From: Streptomyces sp. NBC_01428
GTDB taxonomy: Bacteria; Actinomycetota; Actinomycetes; Streptomycetales; Streptomycetaceae
Reading direction: 5' to 3'
DNA length: 64,000 nt
Assembly (NCBI RefSeq): GCF_036231965.1
Contig: NZ_CP109499.1
Span: 7,130,001 to 7,194,000, forward strand
Position 1 is the stretch's first letter, and each line of letters begins with the position of its first letter. Position numbers and translations under genes: made by a program. This document shows positions 7,338 through 16,002 of the stretch, in pieces. The notes under the pieces are model-generated. The model had not been told where the DNA came from and searched no databases. It was given only the letters and a program-made list of their open reading frames with translations.

Positions 7338-9011
7338 ATGTCCGGGACGACCACGGCCGCAGCGCGATGCCGTCGGGAGACCGGGGCCGGTGCCAACCGC
7401 TGGGTCGTCCTCGTCGTGCTGTGCGTCAGCCTGCTGCTGGTCGCCCTCGACGCCACCGTGCTCCACGTGGCGGTGCCCGCCGTCACCGAGGACCTCAGGC
7501 CCGGCGCCATGGAGCTGCTCTGGATCGTCGACGTCTACCCCCTCGTCTGCGCCTCGCTCCTCATCCTCTTCGGCACGCTCGGTGACCGCATCGGCCGCCG
7601 ACGGGTCCTCCTCCTCGGCTACGCCCTCTTCGGCGTCGCCTCCGGCATCGCCGCCCTCGCCGACAACGCCCAGGTCCTGATCGGTGCCCGCGCCCTGCTC
7701 GGCGTCGGCGGCGCGATGATCATGCCCGCGACCCTGTCGATCCTGCGCCAGGTCTTCCCCGACCGGCGCGAGCGGGCCCTCGCGATCGGCATCTGGAGCG
7801 CGGTGGCGGCGGTCGGCGCGGCCATCGGCCCGCTGCTCGGCGGGTTCCTCCTCGAACACTTCTGGTGGGGATCGGTCTTCCTCGTCAACATCCCCCTGAT
7901 GATCGTCAGCCTGCCCATCGGACGGCTGCTGCTGCCCGAGTCCCGCGGCGACCGCGACGGCCCCTGGGACGTGGTCGGCGCGCTGATGGCCGCCGCCGGC
8001 CTGTTCGGACTCGTCCTCGGGGTGAAGCGCCTCGGCGGCGGCGAGGCGCCCCTCAGCCCGTTCACCCTGGCGCCCCTGCTCGTCGGCGGCCTGATGATGG
8101 CCGCCTTCGTCCGGCGCCAGCGGCGGCGCAAGCATCCGCTGGTGGACCTGCGGATGTTCTCCCGGCCCGCCTTCAGCACGTCGGTGGGGTGCATCGTCCT
8201 CGCGATGCTCGCCCTCGTCGGGCTCGAACTGATCGCCGCGCAGTACCTCCAGCTCGTCCTCGGCCTGTCCCCGCTGGAGACCGGGCTGCGGCTGCTGCCG
8301 CTGACGGTCGCGGCGATGGCCGCCGGCCTCGCGGGCGCGAAACTGCTGCGCCGTTTCGGTCCGCGCACGATGGTCTGCCTCGGCTTCTGTCTCACCGCGG
8401 CCTCCGTGATCACGCTCACCGCCATGGGCACCGAGGACAACACCGGGCTGCTCCTGTTCGGCTTCGTGCTGCTCGGCTTCGGCCTGGAGACCACGCTCTT
8501 CGGCGCCTACGAGTCGATGCTCAGCGAGGCGCCGCAGGCACAGTCCGGCGGGGCCGCCGCGATCGGCGAGACCTCCTACCAGCTGGGCGCCGGTATCGGC
8601 ATCGCCCTCCTGGGCAGCGTGATGAACGCGGCGTACGCGCCCGGACTGTCCTCCGTCCCGGGCGTCCCCTCCGCCGACTCGAAGGCGGCCGGTCACTCGC
8701 TGGGGGAGGCGTACGAGGTCGCCGCTCGCCTCGGCGGACCGGCGGGCGGCGCGCTGCGACAGGCCGCCCGGACCTCCTTCGTGCACGGACTCCATGTGAC
8801 CCTGCTGGTCAGCGCGGCCCTGCTGCTGCTCGGCGCGGTGATGGCGCTGCGCCTGCCCCGGGTCATGGACTGCGGACCCGTCACCACGGCCGCCGCCCCG
8901 GACGCCGGTCCCGGCAGGGATTCCGCCCCGGATCCGGGCGCGGACACCGCGCCGGGCTCGGCGGACATCCCGGCCCCCCGGGACGTCGCCGAGACCCGCG
9001 TCTCCGCGTAG
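7338..9011 (+). CDS. MFS exporter of the DHA2 (EmrB/QacA, 14-TM) family
   Basis: A 557-residue inner-membrane drug/proton antiporter. Fourteen hydrophobic segments are predicted by eye, starting at about residue 23. Hallmarks are the membrane-embedded acidic motif LDATVLHVAVPAV in helix 1, motif A GDRIGRRR after helix 2, and the GxxLGPxxGG-like motif C in helix 5 (AAIGPLLGGFLL). The C-terminal 45 residues are a Pro/Ala/Asp-rich tail. ATG 7338 follows CTCTGGAGG at good spacing. The likely substrate is a toxic amphiphile or self-made antibiotic; none is indicated by neighbours. No regulator is adjacent, but the long leader could control expression. Confidence 0.93.
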   Translation: MSGTTTAAARCRRETGAGANRWVVLVVLCVSLLLVALDATVLHVAVPAVTEDLRPGAMELLWIVDVYPLVCASLLILFGTLGDRIGRRRVLLLGYALFGVASGIAALADNAQVLIGARALLGVGGAMIMPATLSILRQVFPDRRERALAIGIWSAVAAVGAAIGPLLGGFLLEHFWWGSVFLVNIPLMIVSLPIGRLLLPESRGDRDGPWDVVGALMAAAGLFGLVLGVKRLGGGEAPLSPFTLAPLLVGGLMMAAFVRRQRRRKHPLVDLRMFSRPAFSTSVGCIVLAMLALVGLELIAAQYLQLVLGLSPLETGLRLLPLTVAAMAAGLAGAKLLRRFGPRTMVCLGFCLTAASVITLTAMGTEDNTGLLLFGFVLLGFGLETTLFGAYESMLSEAPQAQSGGAAAIGETSYQLGAGIGIALLGSVMNAAYAPGLSSVPGVPSADSKAAGHSLGEAYEVAARLGGPAGGALRQAARTSFVHGLHVTLLVSAALLLLGAVMALRLPRVMDCGPVTTAAAPDAGPGRDSAPDPGADTAPGSADIPAPRDVAETRVSA

Positions 9012-9113
9012 CGCCTGCCGCGGCGCGGTCCCGGACCTCGCCGCGTGACCCGCCCGGCCGGGAAGCGCCCTGGACTTGCGGGACACTGCGTCGTAACGTC
9101 GGGGCGAGATCAT

Positions 9114-9132
9114 TAACTAGCGGTGCTAGTTA
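9114..9132. promoter_or_regulatory. Perfect palindrome, probable TetR-type operator
   Basis: TAACTAGCGGTGCTAGTTA has eight-base perfect arms around GGT. It sits 24 bases upstream of the acyl-CoA dehydrogenase ATG, where a repressor would block the promoter. No TetR gene is adjacent, so the cognate regulator is encoded elsewhere. It is AT-rich against a very GC-rich background, which makes chance unlikely. Confidence 0.7.
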
Positions 9133-9155
9133 TCACCCCCGCCGGAGGCTGTCGT

Positions 9156-10346
9156 ATGTCCGCGTCCTCGAAGCTCCCGCCCCTCGACCCCGCCGATCTG
9201 CTCGGGATCGACGACCTGCTGGACGCGGAGGACCTCGCGATCCGCGACACCGTGCGGACCTGGGCCGCCGACCGGGTGCTGCCGCACGTGGCCGACTGGT
9301 ACGAGAAGGGCGAGCTGCCCGGCATCAGGGAACTGGCGCGGGAACTGGGCGGACTCGGCGCCCTCGGCATGTCGCTCCAGGGCTACGGGTGCGCGGGCGC
9401 CAGCGCCGTGCAGTACGGCCTCGCCTGTCTTGAGCTCGAAGCGGCCGACTCCGGGATCCGCTCGCTCGTCTCGGTGCAGGGCTCCCTCGCCATGTACGCC
9501 ATCCACCGGTTCGGCAGCGAGGAGCAGAAGCAGGCGTGGCTGCCGGGCATGGCGGCCGGCGAGATCATCGGATGCTTCGGACTCACCGAGCCCGACCACG
9601 GCTCCGACCCGGGCTCCATGCGGACGTACGCCAAGCGCGACGGCGGCGACTGGGTGCTGAACGGGCGCAAGATGTGGATCACCAACGGGTCCGTCGCCGG
9701 TGTCGCCGTCGTCTGGGCGCAGACCGACGACGGCATCCGCGGATTCGTCGTCCCCACGGACGCCCCCGGCTTCTCCGCTCCCGAGATCAAGCACAAGTGG
9801 TCCCTGCGGGCGAGCGTGACCAGCGAACTGGTCCTCGACGACGTACGGCTGCCCGCCGACGCCGTCCTGCCCGAGGTCGTCGGCCTCAAGGGTCCGCTCA
9901 GCTGCCTCTCCCACGCCCGCTACGGCATCGTGTGGGGCGCGATGGGCGCGGCGCGCTCAAGCTTCGAGTCCGCCGTCGCCTACGCGAGGACGCGGGAGCA
10001 GTTCGGGCGTCCCATCGGCGGTTTCCAGCTCACCCAGGCCAAGCTCGCCGACATGGCCGTCGAGCTCCACAAGGGAATCCTGCTCGCCCATCACCTGGGC
10101 CGCCGCATGGACGCGGGGCGGCTCCGCCCCGAGCAGGTCAGTTTCGGCAAGCTCAACAACGTGCGCGAGGCCATCGAGATCTGCCGCACCGCGCGCACGA
10201 TCCTGGGCGCCAACGGCATCTCCCTGGAGTACCCCGTGATGCGGCACGCCACGAACCTCGAATCGGTGCTCACCTACGAGGGCACCGTCGAGATGCACCA
10301 ACTCGTGCTGGGCAAGGCGCTCACCGGACTCGACGCCTTCCGGTAG
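9156..10346 (+). CDS. Acyl-CoA dehydrogenase, glutaryl-CoA dehydrogenase-like
   Basis: A 396-residue FAD enzyme of the acyl-CoA dehydrogenase family. The N-terminal helical domain, middle beta domain with the signature GCFGLTEPDHGSDPG, and C-terminal helical domain with REQFGRPIGGFQLTQ are all present. The segment YEGTVEMHQLVLG places the catalytic base at Glu375, the position used by glutaryl-CoA dehydrogenases, which oxidise and decarboxylate glutaryl-CoA in Lys/Trp breakdown. The resemblance to GcdH is good, but substrate cannot be settled from sequence. ATG 9156 has GCCGGAGG about eight bases upstream. A perfect palindrome immediately upstream suggests repression by a TetR-type fatty-acyl or acyl-CoA sensor. 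Monocistronic, converging with sepF. Confidence 0.9.
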   Translation: MSASSKLPPLDPADLLGIDDLLDAEDLAIRDTVRTWAADRVLPHVADWYEKGELPGIRELARELGGLGALGMSLQGYGCAGASAVQYGLACLELEAADSGIRSLVSVQGSLAMYAIHRFGSEEQKQAWLPGMAAGEIIGCFGLTEPDHGSDPGSMRTYAKRDGGDWVLNGRKMWITNGSVAGVAVVWAQTDDGIRGFVVPTDAPGFSAPEIKHKWSLRASVTSELVLDDVRLPADAVLPEVVGLKGPLSCLSHARYGIVWGAMGAARSSFESAVAYARTREQFGRPIGGFQLTQAKLADMAVELHKGILLAHHLGRRMDAGRLRPEQVSFGKLNNVREAIEICRTARTILGANGISLEYPVMRHATNLESVLTYEGTVEMHQLVLGKALTGLDAFR

Positions 10347-10371
10347 AGACCCGTTCCCGGAACCCCGGTGG

Positions 10372-10396
10372 GGCAGGGCCGGTGAGCGGCCCTGCC
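10372..10396. terminator. Terminator between acyl-CoA dehydrogenase and sepF genes
   Basis: A 10-bp stem (10372-10381 with 10387-10396), five-base loop, ending directly at the sepF stop codon. It can serve both convergent genes. Confidence 0.65.
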
Positions 10397-10837
10397 TCAG
10401 CTCTGGTTGAAGAACCCGTCGGTCTGACGGCCGGCGGCCTCGCCGCTGACGATCTCCGTGTTGGCCGGGGTCAGCAGGAAGACCCGGGTGGCGACCCGCT
10501 CGATGGTGCCGCGCAGGCCGAAGGTCAGGCCGGCCGCGAAGTCCACCACGCGCTTGGCGTCGGTGGGTTCCATGGCCGTGAGGTTGATGATCACCGGGAC
10601 GCCGTCCCGGAAGAGTTCGCCGATACCGCGTGCGTCCCGGAAGCTGTCCGGGGTGACCGTGCCGATCCGGCGGCCCTTCTCCTCCGCCGTCTCGGAAGCG
10701 ACCTTCACGCGCGGGTCGGTGACCCAGGCCTCGCCAGGGGTCTCCTGACCCTCGGCGTAGTCGTCGTCGTAGTAACGCTCGTCATCGTTGTCGTCGACGA
10801 GGCCAAGCCAGGCACTCGCCTTGCGCACCGATCCCAT
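10397..10837 (-). CDS. SepF paralogue (cell-division protein family)
   Basis: A 146-residue cytoplasmic protein of the SepF/YlmF family, which in actinobacteria tethers FtsZ to the membrane. It keeps the short N-terminal helix (MGSVRKASAWLGL) that can bind membrane, an acidic Asp/Tyr-rich linker, and the C-terminal SepF domain (about 57-140) with GVPVIINLTAMEPTDAKRVVDFAAGL. GAGAGGAGG precedes the ATG at 10837. Streptomyces genomes usually carry three SepF-like genes. This one is not next to ftsZ, so it is more likely a sporulation-related or accessory paralogue than the essential SepF of the dcw cluster. From memory its position matches the S. coelicolor paralogue SCO1749 (unchecked). Confidence 0.9.
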   Translation of the reverse strand: MGSVRKASAWLGLVDDNDDERYYDDDYAEGQETPGEAWVTDPRVKVASETAEEKGRRIGTVTPDSFRDARGIGELFRDGVPVIINLTAMEPTDAKRVVDFAAGLTFGLRGTIERVATRVFLLTPANTEIVSGEAAGRQTDGFFNQS

Positions 10838-11125
10838 GGACGCCTCCTCTCACAGCGGTCTTTCGTGCTTCCGCATCCCCATGGTCGTCCATGATGCGGA
10901 TGTCGCGCCAAGTGGATAGACGCCGCGCGGGGGTTTCGTGACGGTACTGGTGCACAGCGAATCCGTCGAGAGCCCGCGCCCCCCAAGGGTCCTGTGCCGT
11001 ACGGCTGCTGACTGAGAGTGAAATATGATTTCTCTCGGCGATCGGGTGACGACGGGGCGTACGGGTGAACGGGGTGGTCGATACGATGCCGCAGCCCAAC
11101 GTCGTACGTGTCACGGGGGAGTGTC

Positions 11126-12397
11126 GTGTTCGGAATCGTCAGGCCCTGCAGCCATCGTCTCGGTGAGGGGCTCAAGGCGCAGTGGATGGCCCATCTGTGC
11201 GGGTTGTGTCTCGCGCTGCGCGGGGACCACGGCCAGTTCGCACGGGTCGTCACCAACTACGACGGCCTGCTCATATCGGTTCTGACGGAGGCTCAGGCCG
11301 AGCGCGCCACAGGATGGCGGCGCACCGCCGGCCCCTGTCCGCTGCGCGGCATGCGCACCGCCTCCGTCGCCCAGGGCGAGGGTGCCCGGCTCGCCGCGGC
11401 CGTCTCGCTGGTCCTCGCCTCGGCCAAGGTGAGCGATCACGTCGCCGACGGGGACGGCCTCTTGGCGCGCAGGCCGGTGGCGCTCGCCGCTCGCCGGGTC
11501 GCGGCGAGCTGGGGGCGGGCCGGAGCACGGACCGGGTCCGACGTCGGGTTCGACACCGCCGTGCTCGTCGACGCGGTGGACCGGCAGACCGGGATCGAGG
11601 CGCTGGCCGGCCCCGGCACCTCGCTGCTGACCGTGACGGAACCCACCGAGACGGCCACCGCGGCGGCCTTCGCCCACACCGCCGTCCTCGCCGGGCGCCC
11701 CGGCAACGCCGCGCCGCTGGCCGAGGCCGGCCGGCTCTTCGGCCGGCTCGCGCATCTGCTGGACGCCGTGGAGGACAGGGAAACTGACGCCGCGTCGGGT
11801 GCCTGGAACCCGCTCACGGCCACCGGCACGCCGCTCACCGAGGCCCGCAGGCTCGCCGACGACGCCCTGCACGGTATACGGCTCGCGCTGCGCGAGGCCG
11901 AGTTCACCGACAGCAGGCTCGCCCATGTGCTGCTCGCCCACGAACTGGGCCGCTCTGTGGACCGCGCGTTCGGGACGTCGGGATGCGGGCACCCCGCGGA
12001 CGGCTCGCACGGGTCGGGTGATCTTCACGATGTCCCCGGTACCCCCGGAGTTCCGGGTTCACTCGGATCGGCTGTCCTGCTCGGTCCCGAGGGCGCCTTC
12101 GGGCCGCCGCCGCACCACGGCGGCACCCCGTACGTCGGTGGCGGCAACCCCTTCGGCGGAGGTCCTTCCGTCCAGCCCCCGAACCCCGGCAAGCGCGGAT
12201 TCTGGGCGGGCTGCGCCGCTGCCGTCGGGCTGTGCTGCACCTGCAAGGTGTGCTGCGCCGACGAGTTCGAGGGCCCCTGGTCGCGCAAGAAGCGCGAAGG
12301 ATGCCTGAACGACTGCGACTGCGACTGCGGTTGCTGCGAGGCGTGCCAGTGCTGTGAATGCTGCGAGTGCTGCTCGTGCTGTGACTGCGGGCTCTGA
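11126..12397 (+). CDS. DUF5685-type protein with a 21-cysteine tail
   Basis: A 423-residue protein. The N-terminal part (about 1-290) has the DUF5685 look: an early CGLC motif (MAHLCGLCLALRGDHG), TNYDGLLISVL, and several long helices. After a Gly/Pro/His-rich linker (about 295-365) comes a tail in which 21 of the last 56 residues are cysteine, arranged as repeated CC, CxC and CCxCC units with an intervening basic segment (WSRKKREG). This density resembles metallothionein-like metal binding. No signal peptide is evident, although a short hydrophobic stretch precedes the cysteines. GTG 11126 follows GGGGGA at five bases. A strong terminator follows. Function unknown; metal binding or redox is an inference from the tail. 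Confidence 0.85.
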   Translation: MFGIVRPCSHRLGEGLKAQWMAHLCGLCLALRGDHGQFARVVTNYDGLLISVLTEAQAERATGWRRTAGPCPLRGMRTASVAQGEGARLAAAVSLVLASAKVSDHVADGDGLLARRPVALAARRVAASWGRAGARTGSDVGFDTAVLVDAVDRQTGIEALAGPGTSLLTVTEPTETATAAAFAHTAVLAGRPGNAAPLAEAGRLFGRLAHLLDAVEDRETDAASGAWNPLTATGTPLTEARRLADDALHGIRLALREAEFTDSRLAHVLLAHELGRSVDRAFGTSGCGHPADGSHGSGDLHDVPGTPGVPGSLGSAVLLGPEGAFGPPPHHGGTPYVGGGNPFGGGPSVQPPNPGKRGFWAGCAAAVGLCCTCKVCCADEFEGPWSRKKREGCLNDCDCDCGCCEACQCCECCECCSCCDCGL

Positions 12398-12420
12398 ACC
12401 CTGTCGCCGAACGGGGTGCC

Positions 12421-12460
12421 GGCGCGGCGCACGGCCCGAAGTCGGGCCGTGCGCCGCGCC
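12421..12460 (+). terminator. Terminator after the Cys-rich protein gene
   Basis: A perfect 18-bp stem (12421-12438 with 12443-12460) with a four-base AAGT loop, 23 bases after the stop codon. Confidence 0.93.
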
Positions 12461-12899
12461 GTCGTCGTCCTGGCCCGGAACGGGGCGTGACGCCGTTCCG
12501 TGGTGCGCGGTGAGGGGAGGGGAGGGGTGCGCGTGTGAAGGCGGGGAGTGAGGAAACGCTGCGAAACGCCGGCAGGTGCGGCGGGCGACCGTCCGGGACG
12601 GGCGCTCAGGCGGTCAGCTCAACAGGAAGAGGACCACACGCGACCGAAGTCGATGTGGGAGCGCTTGACCAGCCACTGCTGTGGATGCATGGGCCAAGTG
12701 GAACAGGCATCCGGGGGCACGTCAACCGATGTGAGACGGACCGCTCACAGTACGGACACCCTTGACACGGAGGGGAAACGCCGCCGTACTCTCGTGCCAC
12801 GGCCCTGCTGAGGGGCTCGGCCGTGCGGCGCCCCAGGGCGTCCGGCGTGACCTGTGTGAAGGCACCCGTGCTCGACTCGACGCATCACGGAGCCTCCGC
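12461..12899 (+). other. Gene-free region with promoter of the FAD/NAD(P)-binding protein
   Basis: 440 bases with no convincing gene on either strand. TTGACA at 12762-12767 and TACTCT at 12787-12792 (19-base spacer) form a likely vegetative promoter, giving a leader of about 100 bases before the ATG at 12900. The leader can fold a GC-rich stem (CACGGCC near 12798 with GGCCGTG near 12819). No known riboswitch signature was recognised. Confidence 0.5.
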
Positions 12900-14804
12900 A
12901 TGTCCTCCGACACCCCTGCGCACCCCGTTCCCGCACCGGACGAACCGGTGTCCCCGCCCGCCGCCCGGCAGCAGCCCGGCCCCGTCGTGCCGGCGCACGT
13001 CCCCGCCGCGCGGGTCCCGATCGCACGGGACCGGGGCGCGCCGACCGCGGGCCGCCCCTCGCTGGTGATCGTGGGAGCCGGGCCGCGCGGGACCGGACTC
13101 CTGGAGCGGATCGCCGCCAACGCGCCCGAGCTGTACGCCGGTTCGGTGCTCGACATCCATGTCGTGGACCCGTATCCGGCGGGCGCCGGGCGCATCTGGC
13201 GCACCGAGCAGTCGCCGCTGCTGTGGATGAACTCCGAGGCGCAGGACGTCACGATGTTCACCGACGAGACGGTCGACATGGCCGGACCCGTGCTCGAAGG
13301 GCCCACGCTGGACACCTGGGCCGGCCTCGACGGGCGGACGTTCGCCGGCCGGCCGCAGCAGGGCGCCTATCTCCGGTGGGTGTACGAGCGGGCGGTGGCC
13401 GCCCTGCCGCCGGGCATCCGGGTGCACCGGCACGCGTGCCGTGCGGTGCGGGTGAGCGGATCCCGCGACGGCCGGCAACAGGTCTGGCTGGAAGGCAGGG
13501 CCCGCCCGCTCCTCACCGACACCGTCGCCCTGACCCTCGGCCATCTCGACGCCGAACTCGACCCCGAGCAGGTCGCGTTGGCCGCGTACGCACGCGAACA
13601 CGAACTGGTCCACCTGCCGCCGGACTTCACCGCCGACAGCGACCTGTCCGCCCTCGCGCCCGGCGAGCCCGTCCTGGTCCGCGGTTTCGGACTGGCCTTC
13701 GTCGACCTGATGGTGCTGCTCACCGAGGGCCGCGGCGGCCGGTTCGAGGGCGACCGCTACCGGCCGTCCGGACAGGAGCCGATCCTGTACGTCGGCTCCC
13801 GGCGCGGCGTCCCCTACCACTCCAAGATCGGCTACGACTGGGAGGGCGAACGGCCGCCCCTGCCACGGTTCTTCGGGCCCGCCGAGGTCGACGCGCTGCT
13901 CGCCCGCCCGGACGGCCACGACTTCCGGCGCGACGTGTGGCCGCTGATCGAGAAGGAGCTGGGGTTCGCGCACTACCACCGGCTGTTCGCCGCCCACCCC
14001 GAACGCACCCGCACCCCGTGGCCGGACTTCGAGGAGAAGTACGCCGCCGGGACCGGGGAGGAGATCCGGGCGCTGGTCGCGGACGCCGTGCCCGACCCCG
14101 CCGACCACCTCGACCTCACCGCGCTCGACCGGCCGCTGGAGGGCGTGCGGCACACCTCGTACGAGGATCTCCAGCGCGGACTGCGGACGTACATCGAAGA
14201 CGATCTGGAGCGGCGGCACGACGCCTCCCGCAGCCCCGACCTGGCCGTCTTCCTCGGACTCCTCTCGGTCTACGGGCAACTGGTCCGGCTCGGCGACATC
14301 GGTCCGTGGTGGCACGGGTTCTTCAGCTACCTGGCCTCGGGACCGCCCGGGCCCCGGCTGCGGCAGATGCTCGCCCTGTCCCGGGCCGGCATCCTGAGGT
14401 TCCTCGGCCCGGACATGACCCTCACCGCCGAGGACGGGGTCTTCCGGGCGTCCGGCGCCACCGTGCCCGGCACGGTCGTCGAGGCCCGCGCGCTCGTCGA
14501 GGCCCGGCTGCCGCACCCCACCGTCGAGCGCACCCGGGACACCCTGCTGCGCGAGCTGTACACCGACGGAGCCGCCGCGACCCCCGAGGGGCTCCTCGCC
14601 GTCGACCCCGCCGACGGACGGATCCTGGACCACGACGGCACCCCGCACCCCAGACGCTTCGCGCTCGGACCGCACACCGACGCCCGGGGCTCCGGTGCCT
14701 TCACCCGGCCGCGCACCGGCGGGCCGGCCTTCCGGCAGAACGACGCGACGGCCCGCGCCGCGCTCACGTTCCTGCGGGCACTGTCCTGCCGCATCGCCGC
14801 CTGA
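12900..14804 (+). CDS. FAD/NAD(P)-binding protein (NAD_binding_9-like)
   Basis: A 634-residue flavoprotein-like enzyme. After a disordered Pro/Ala-rich N-terminus of about 50 residues there is a dinucleotide-binding fold, VIVGAGPRGTGLLERI (57-72), then the motif PYPAGAGRIWR typical of the FAD-NAD(P)-binding family related to HcaE-like and adenylate-forming cluster proteins. The segment GFGLAFVDLMVLLTEGRGG (about 260-280) is the second conserved block. No signal peptide or membrane helix. ATG 12900 has ACGGAG about nine bases upstream. The reaction and substrate are unknown. It is followed after 150 bases by a DUF1684 gene on the same strand, which may be cotranscribed. Confidence 0.85.
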   Translation: MSSDTPAHPVPAPDEPVSPPAARQQPGPVVPAHVPAARVPIARDRGAPTAGRPSLVIVGAGPRGTGLLERIAANAPELYAGSVLDIHVVDPYPAGAGRIWRTEQSPLLWMNSEAQDVTMFTDETVDMAGPVLEGPTLDTWAGLDGRTFAGRPQQGAYLRWVYERAVAALPPGIRVHRHACRAVRVSGSRDGRQQVWLEGRARPLLTDTVALTLGHLDAELDPEQVALAAYAREHELVHLPPDFTADSDLSALAPGEPVLVRGFGLAFVDLMVLLTEGRGGRFEGDRYRPSGQEPILYVGSRRGVPYHSKIGYDWEGERPPLPRFFGPAEVDALLARPDGHDFRRDVWPLIEKELGFAHYHRLFAAHPERTRTPWPDFEEKYAAGTGEEIRALVADAVPDPADHLDLTALDRPLEGVRHTSYEDLQRGLRTYIEDDLERRHDASRSPDLAVFLGLLSVYGQLVRLGDIGPWWHGFFSYLASGPPGPRLRQMLALSRAGILRFLGPDMTLTAEDGVFRASGATVPGTVVEARALVEARLPHPTVERTRDTLLRELYTDGAAATPEGLLAVDPADGRILDHDGTPHPRRFALGPHTDARGSGAFTRPRTGGPAFRQNDATARAALTFLRALSCRIAA

Positions 14805-14954
14805 CGGTCCGTGACACGGGCGCGGGACCGGGCCCCACGACGGCGCGGCGGGCCGGCGGCTCCCGTGCCGTGCGCCCGCGCCGCACGGAATACACGGACA
14901 CCACGGCGCGCTCGCACCTCGGGTTGGCCGAGTGCGTATGGAAGGGTTGATCAC

Positions 14955-15737
14955 ATGACGACGGACGCACCCGAGGACTGGAAGCACTGGCAGGAGCACC
15001 GCGAGGCCGCGGTGTCCGCGCCGTACGGACCGCTCTCGCTCACCGCCACCCACTGGGTCGAGGACTATCCGGAAGGGCGACTTCCGGACATCCCCGGTCT
15101 GTGGGGTGTGAAGGGCGACGGAGTGGTCCTGACGGCGGTGGCCGAGGAGGGGCTCACCGTCGACGGAAAGCCGTTCACCGGCGAGATCGTGCTGGGCGCC
15201 GACCATGGTCCGGCCGACGGGGCACGGGTCGGACACGGCGACCGCCGGTTCGTGGTCCTGGTGCGCGAGGAGCTGTGGGGCGTACGCCGCTACGACCCCG
15301 ACGCCCCCGCCCGGAAGGCCTTCGCCGGCATCGAGGCGACCCCCTACGACGAACGCTGGTCGGTGCCGGGACACTTCACCCCGTACGGCGAGAGCCGCAC
15401 CGTCCGGGTCGAGAACGCCGACGGAGTCGCCCGCGGACTCCCCATCGGCGGCATCCTCGCCTTCACCCTCGACGGGCAGGACCTCACCCTCCAGGTGTCG
15501 GTCGAGAGCGACGGCTCCCTGTGGGCCGTCTTCTCCGACGCCACCAGCGGGGACGGCAGTTACCGCTTCCGGTTCCTGCGCCCGGCGGCGCCCGACGCCG
15601 AGGGGCGCACGACGGTGGACTTCAACCGCACCGTGCTTCCACCGTGCGCGTTCGCGGACCATTTCGTCTGCCCCTTCCCGCCGCCCGGAAATACCCTGGG
15701 CGTGGCCGTCGCCGCGGGGGAGCGCCGGCTGGGCTGA
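14955..15737 (+). CDS. DUF1684 domain protein
   Basis: A 260-residue soluble beta-rich protein matching DUF1684: an N-terminal WKHWQEHREAAVSAPYGPLSLTA segment in which the enzyme-like WRxxR..L....GPL pattern is seen, alternating short strands, and a C-terminal block with RTTVDFNRTVLPPCAFADHF (DFNRAxNPPCAF is the family signature). Its biochemical role is not established. ATG 14955 has GGAAGGG upstream. It follows the FAD/NAD(P)-binding gene on the same strand and ends before a long hairpin. Confidence 0.88.
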   Translation: MTTDAPEDWKHWQEHREAAVSAPYGPLSLTATHWVEDYPEGRLPDIPGLWGVKGDGVVLTAVAEEGLTVDGKPFTGEIVLGADHGPADGARVGHGDRRFVVLVREELWGVRRYDPDAPARKAFAGIEATPYDERWSVPGHFTPYGESRTVRVENADGVARGLPIGGILAFTLDGQDLTLQVSVESDGSLWAVFSDATSGDGSYRFRFLRPAAPDAEGRTTVDFNRTVLPPCAFADHFVCPFPPPGNTLGVAVAAGERRLG

Positions 15738-15825
15738 GGTCCCCGGGACTCCCGAAGCCGCGTGGGGATGCCGGGGTCTGCGGTGCCCTGTCGATCAACC
15801 TCCCTGGGGCGTACGCAAGTTGAAC

Positions 15826-15869
15826 GCGGCACGGCCGAAAGGCGCCCTTGCGGCTGTCGGCCGTGCCGC
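15826..15869 (+). terminator. Hairpin terminator after DUF1684 gene
   Basis: A 13-bp perfect stem (15826-15838 with 15857-15869) with an 18-base loop, about 90 bases after the stop and 130 bases before the protease gene. The loop is longer than usual, so it could alternatively be part of the protease leader. Confidence 0.55.
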
Positions 15870-16002
15870 CGAATACTCCCCCTCAGCGCTTGTCAGGAGC
15901 ACGGCTTGTCCGGAATCCGGACGGGCGGCTCCCGGCTGCGCCTCACGGGCCCCACCACCCCACTAAACGGGGGCCCCTTACTTCCCTTCGGAGGAACGAA
16001 AC

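Noticed and set aside
12885..15662. Very long antisense ORF (minus strand, over 900 codons)
   Set aside because: It is antisense to two well-supported genes, is Arg/Gly/Val-rich and has no recognisable domain; this is the usual high-GC frame shadow.
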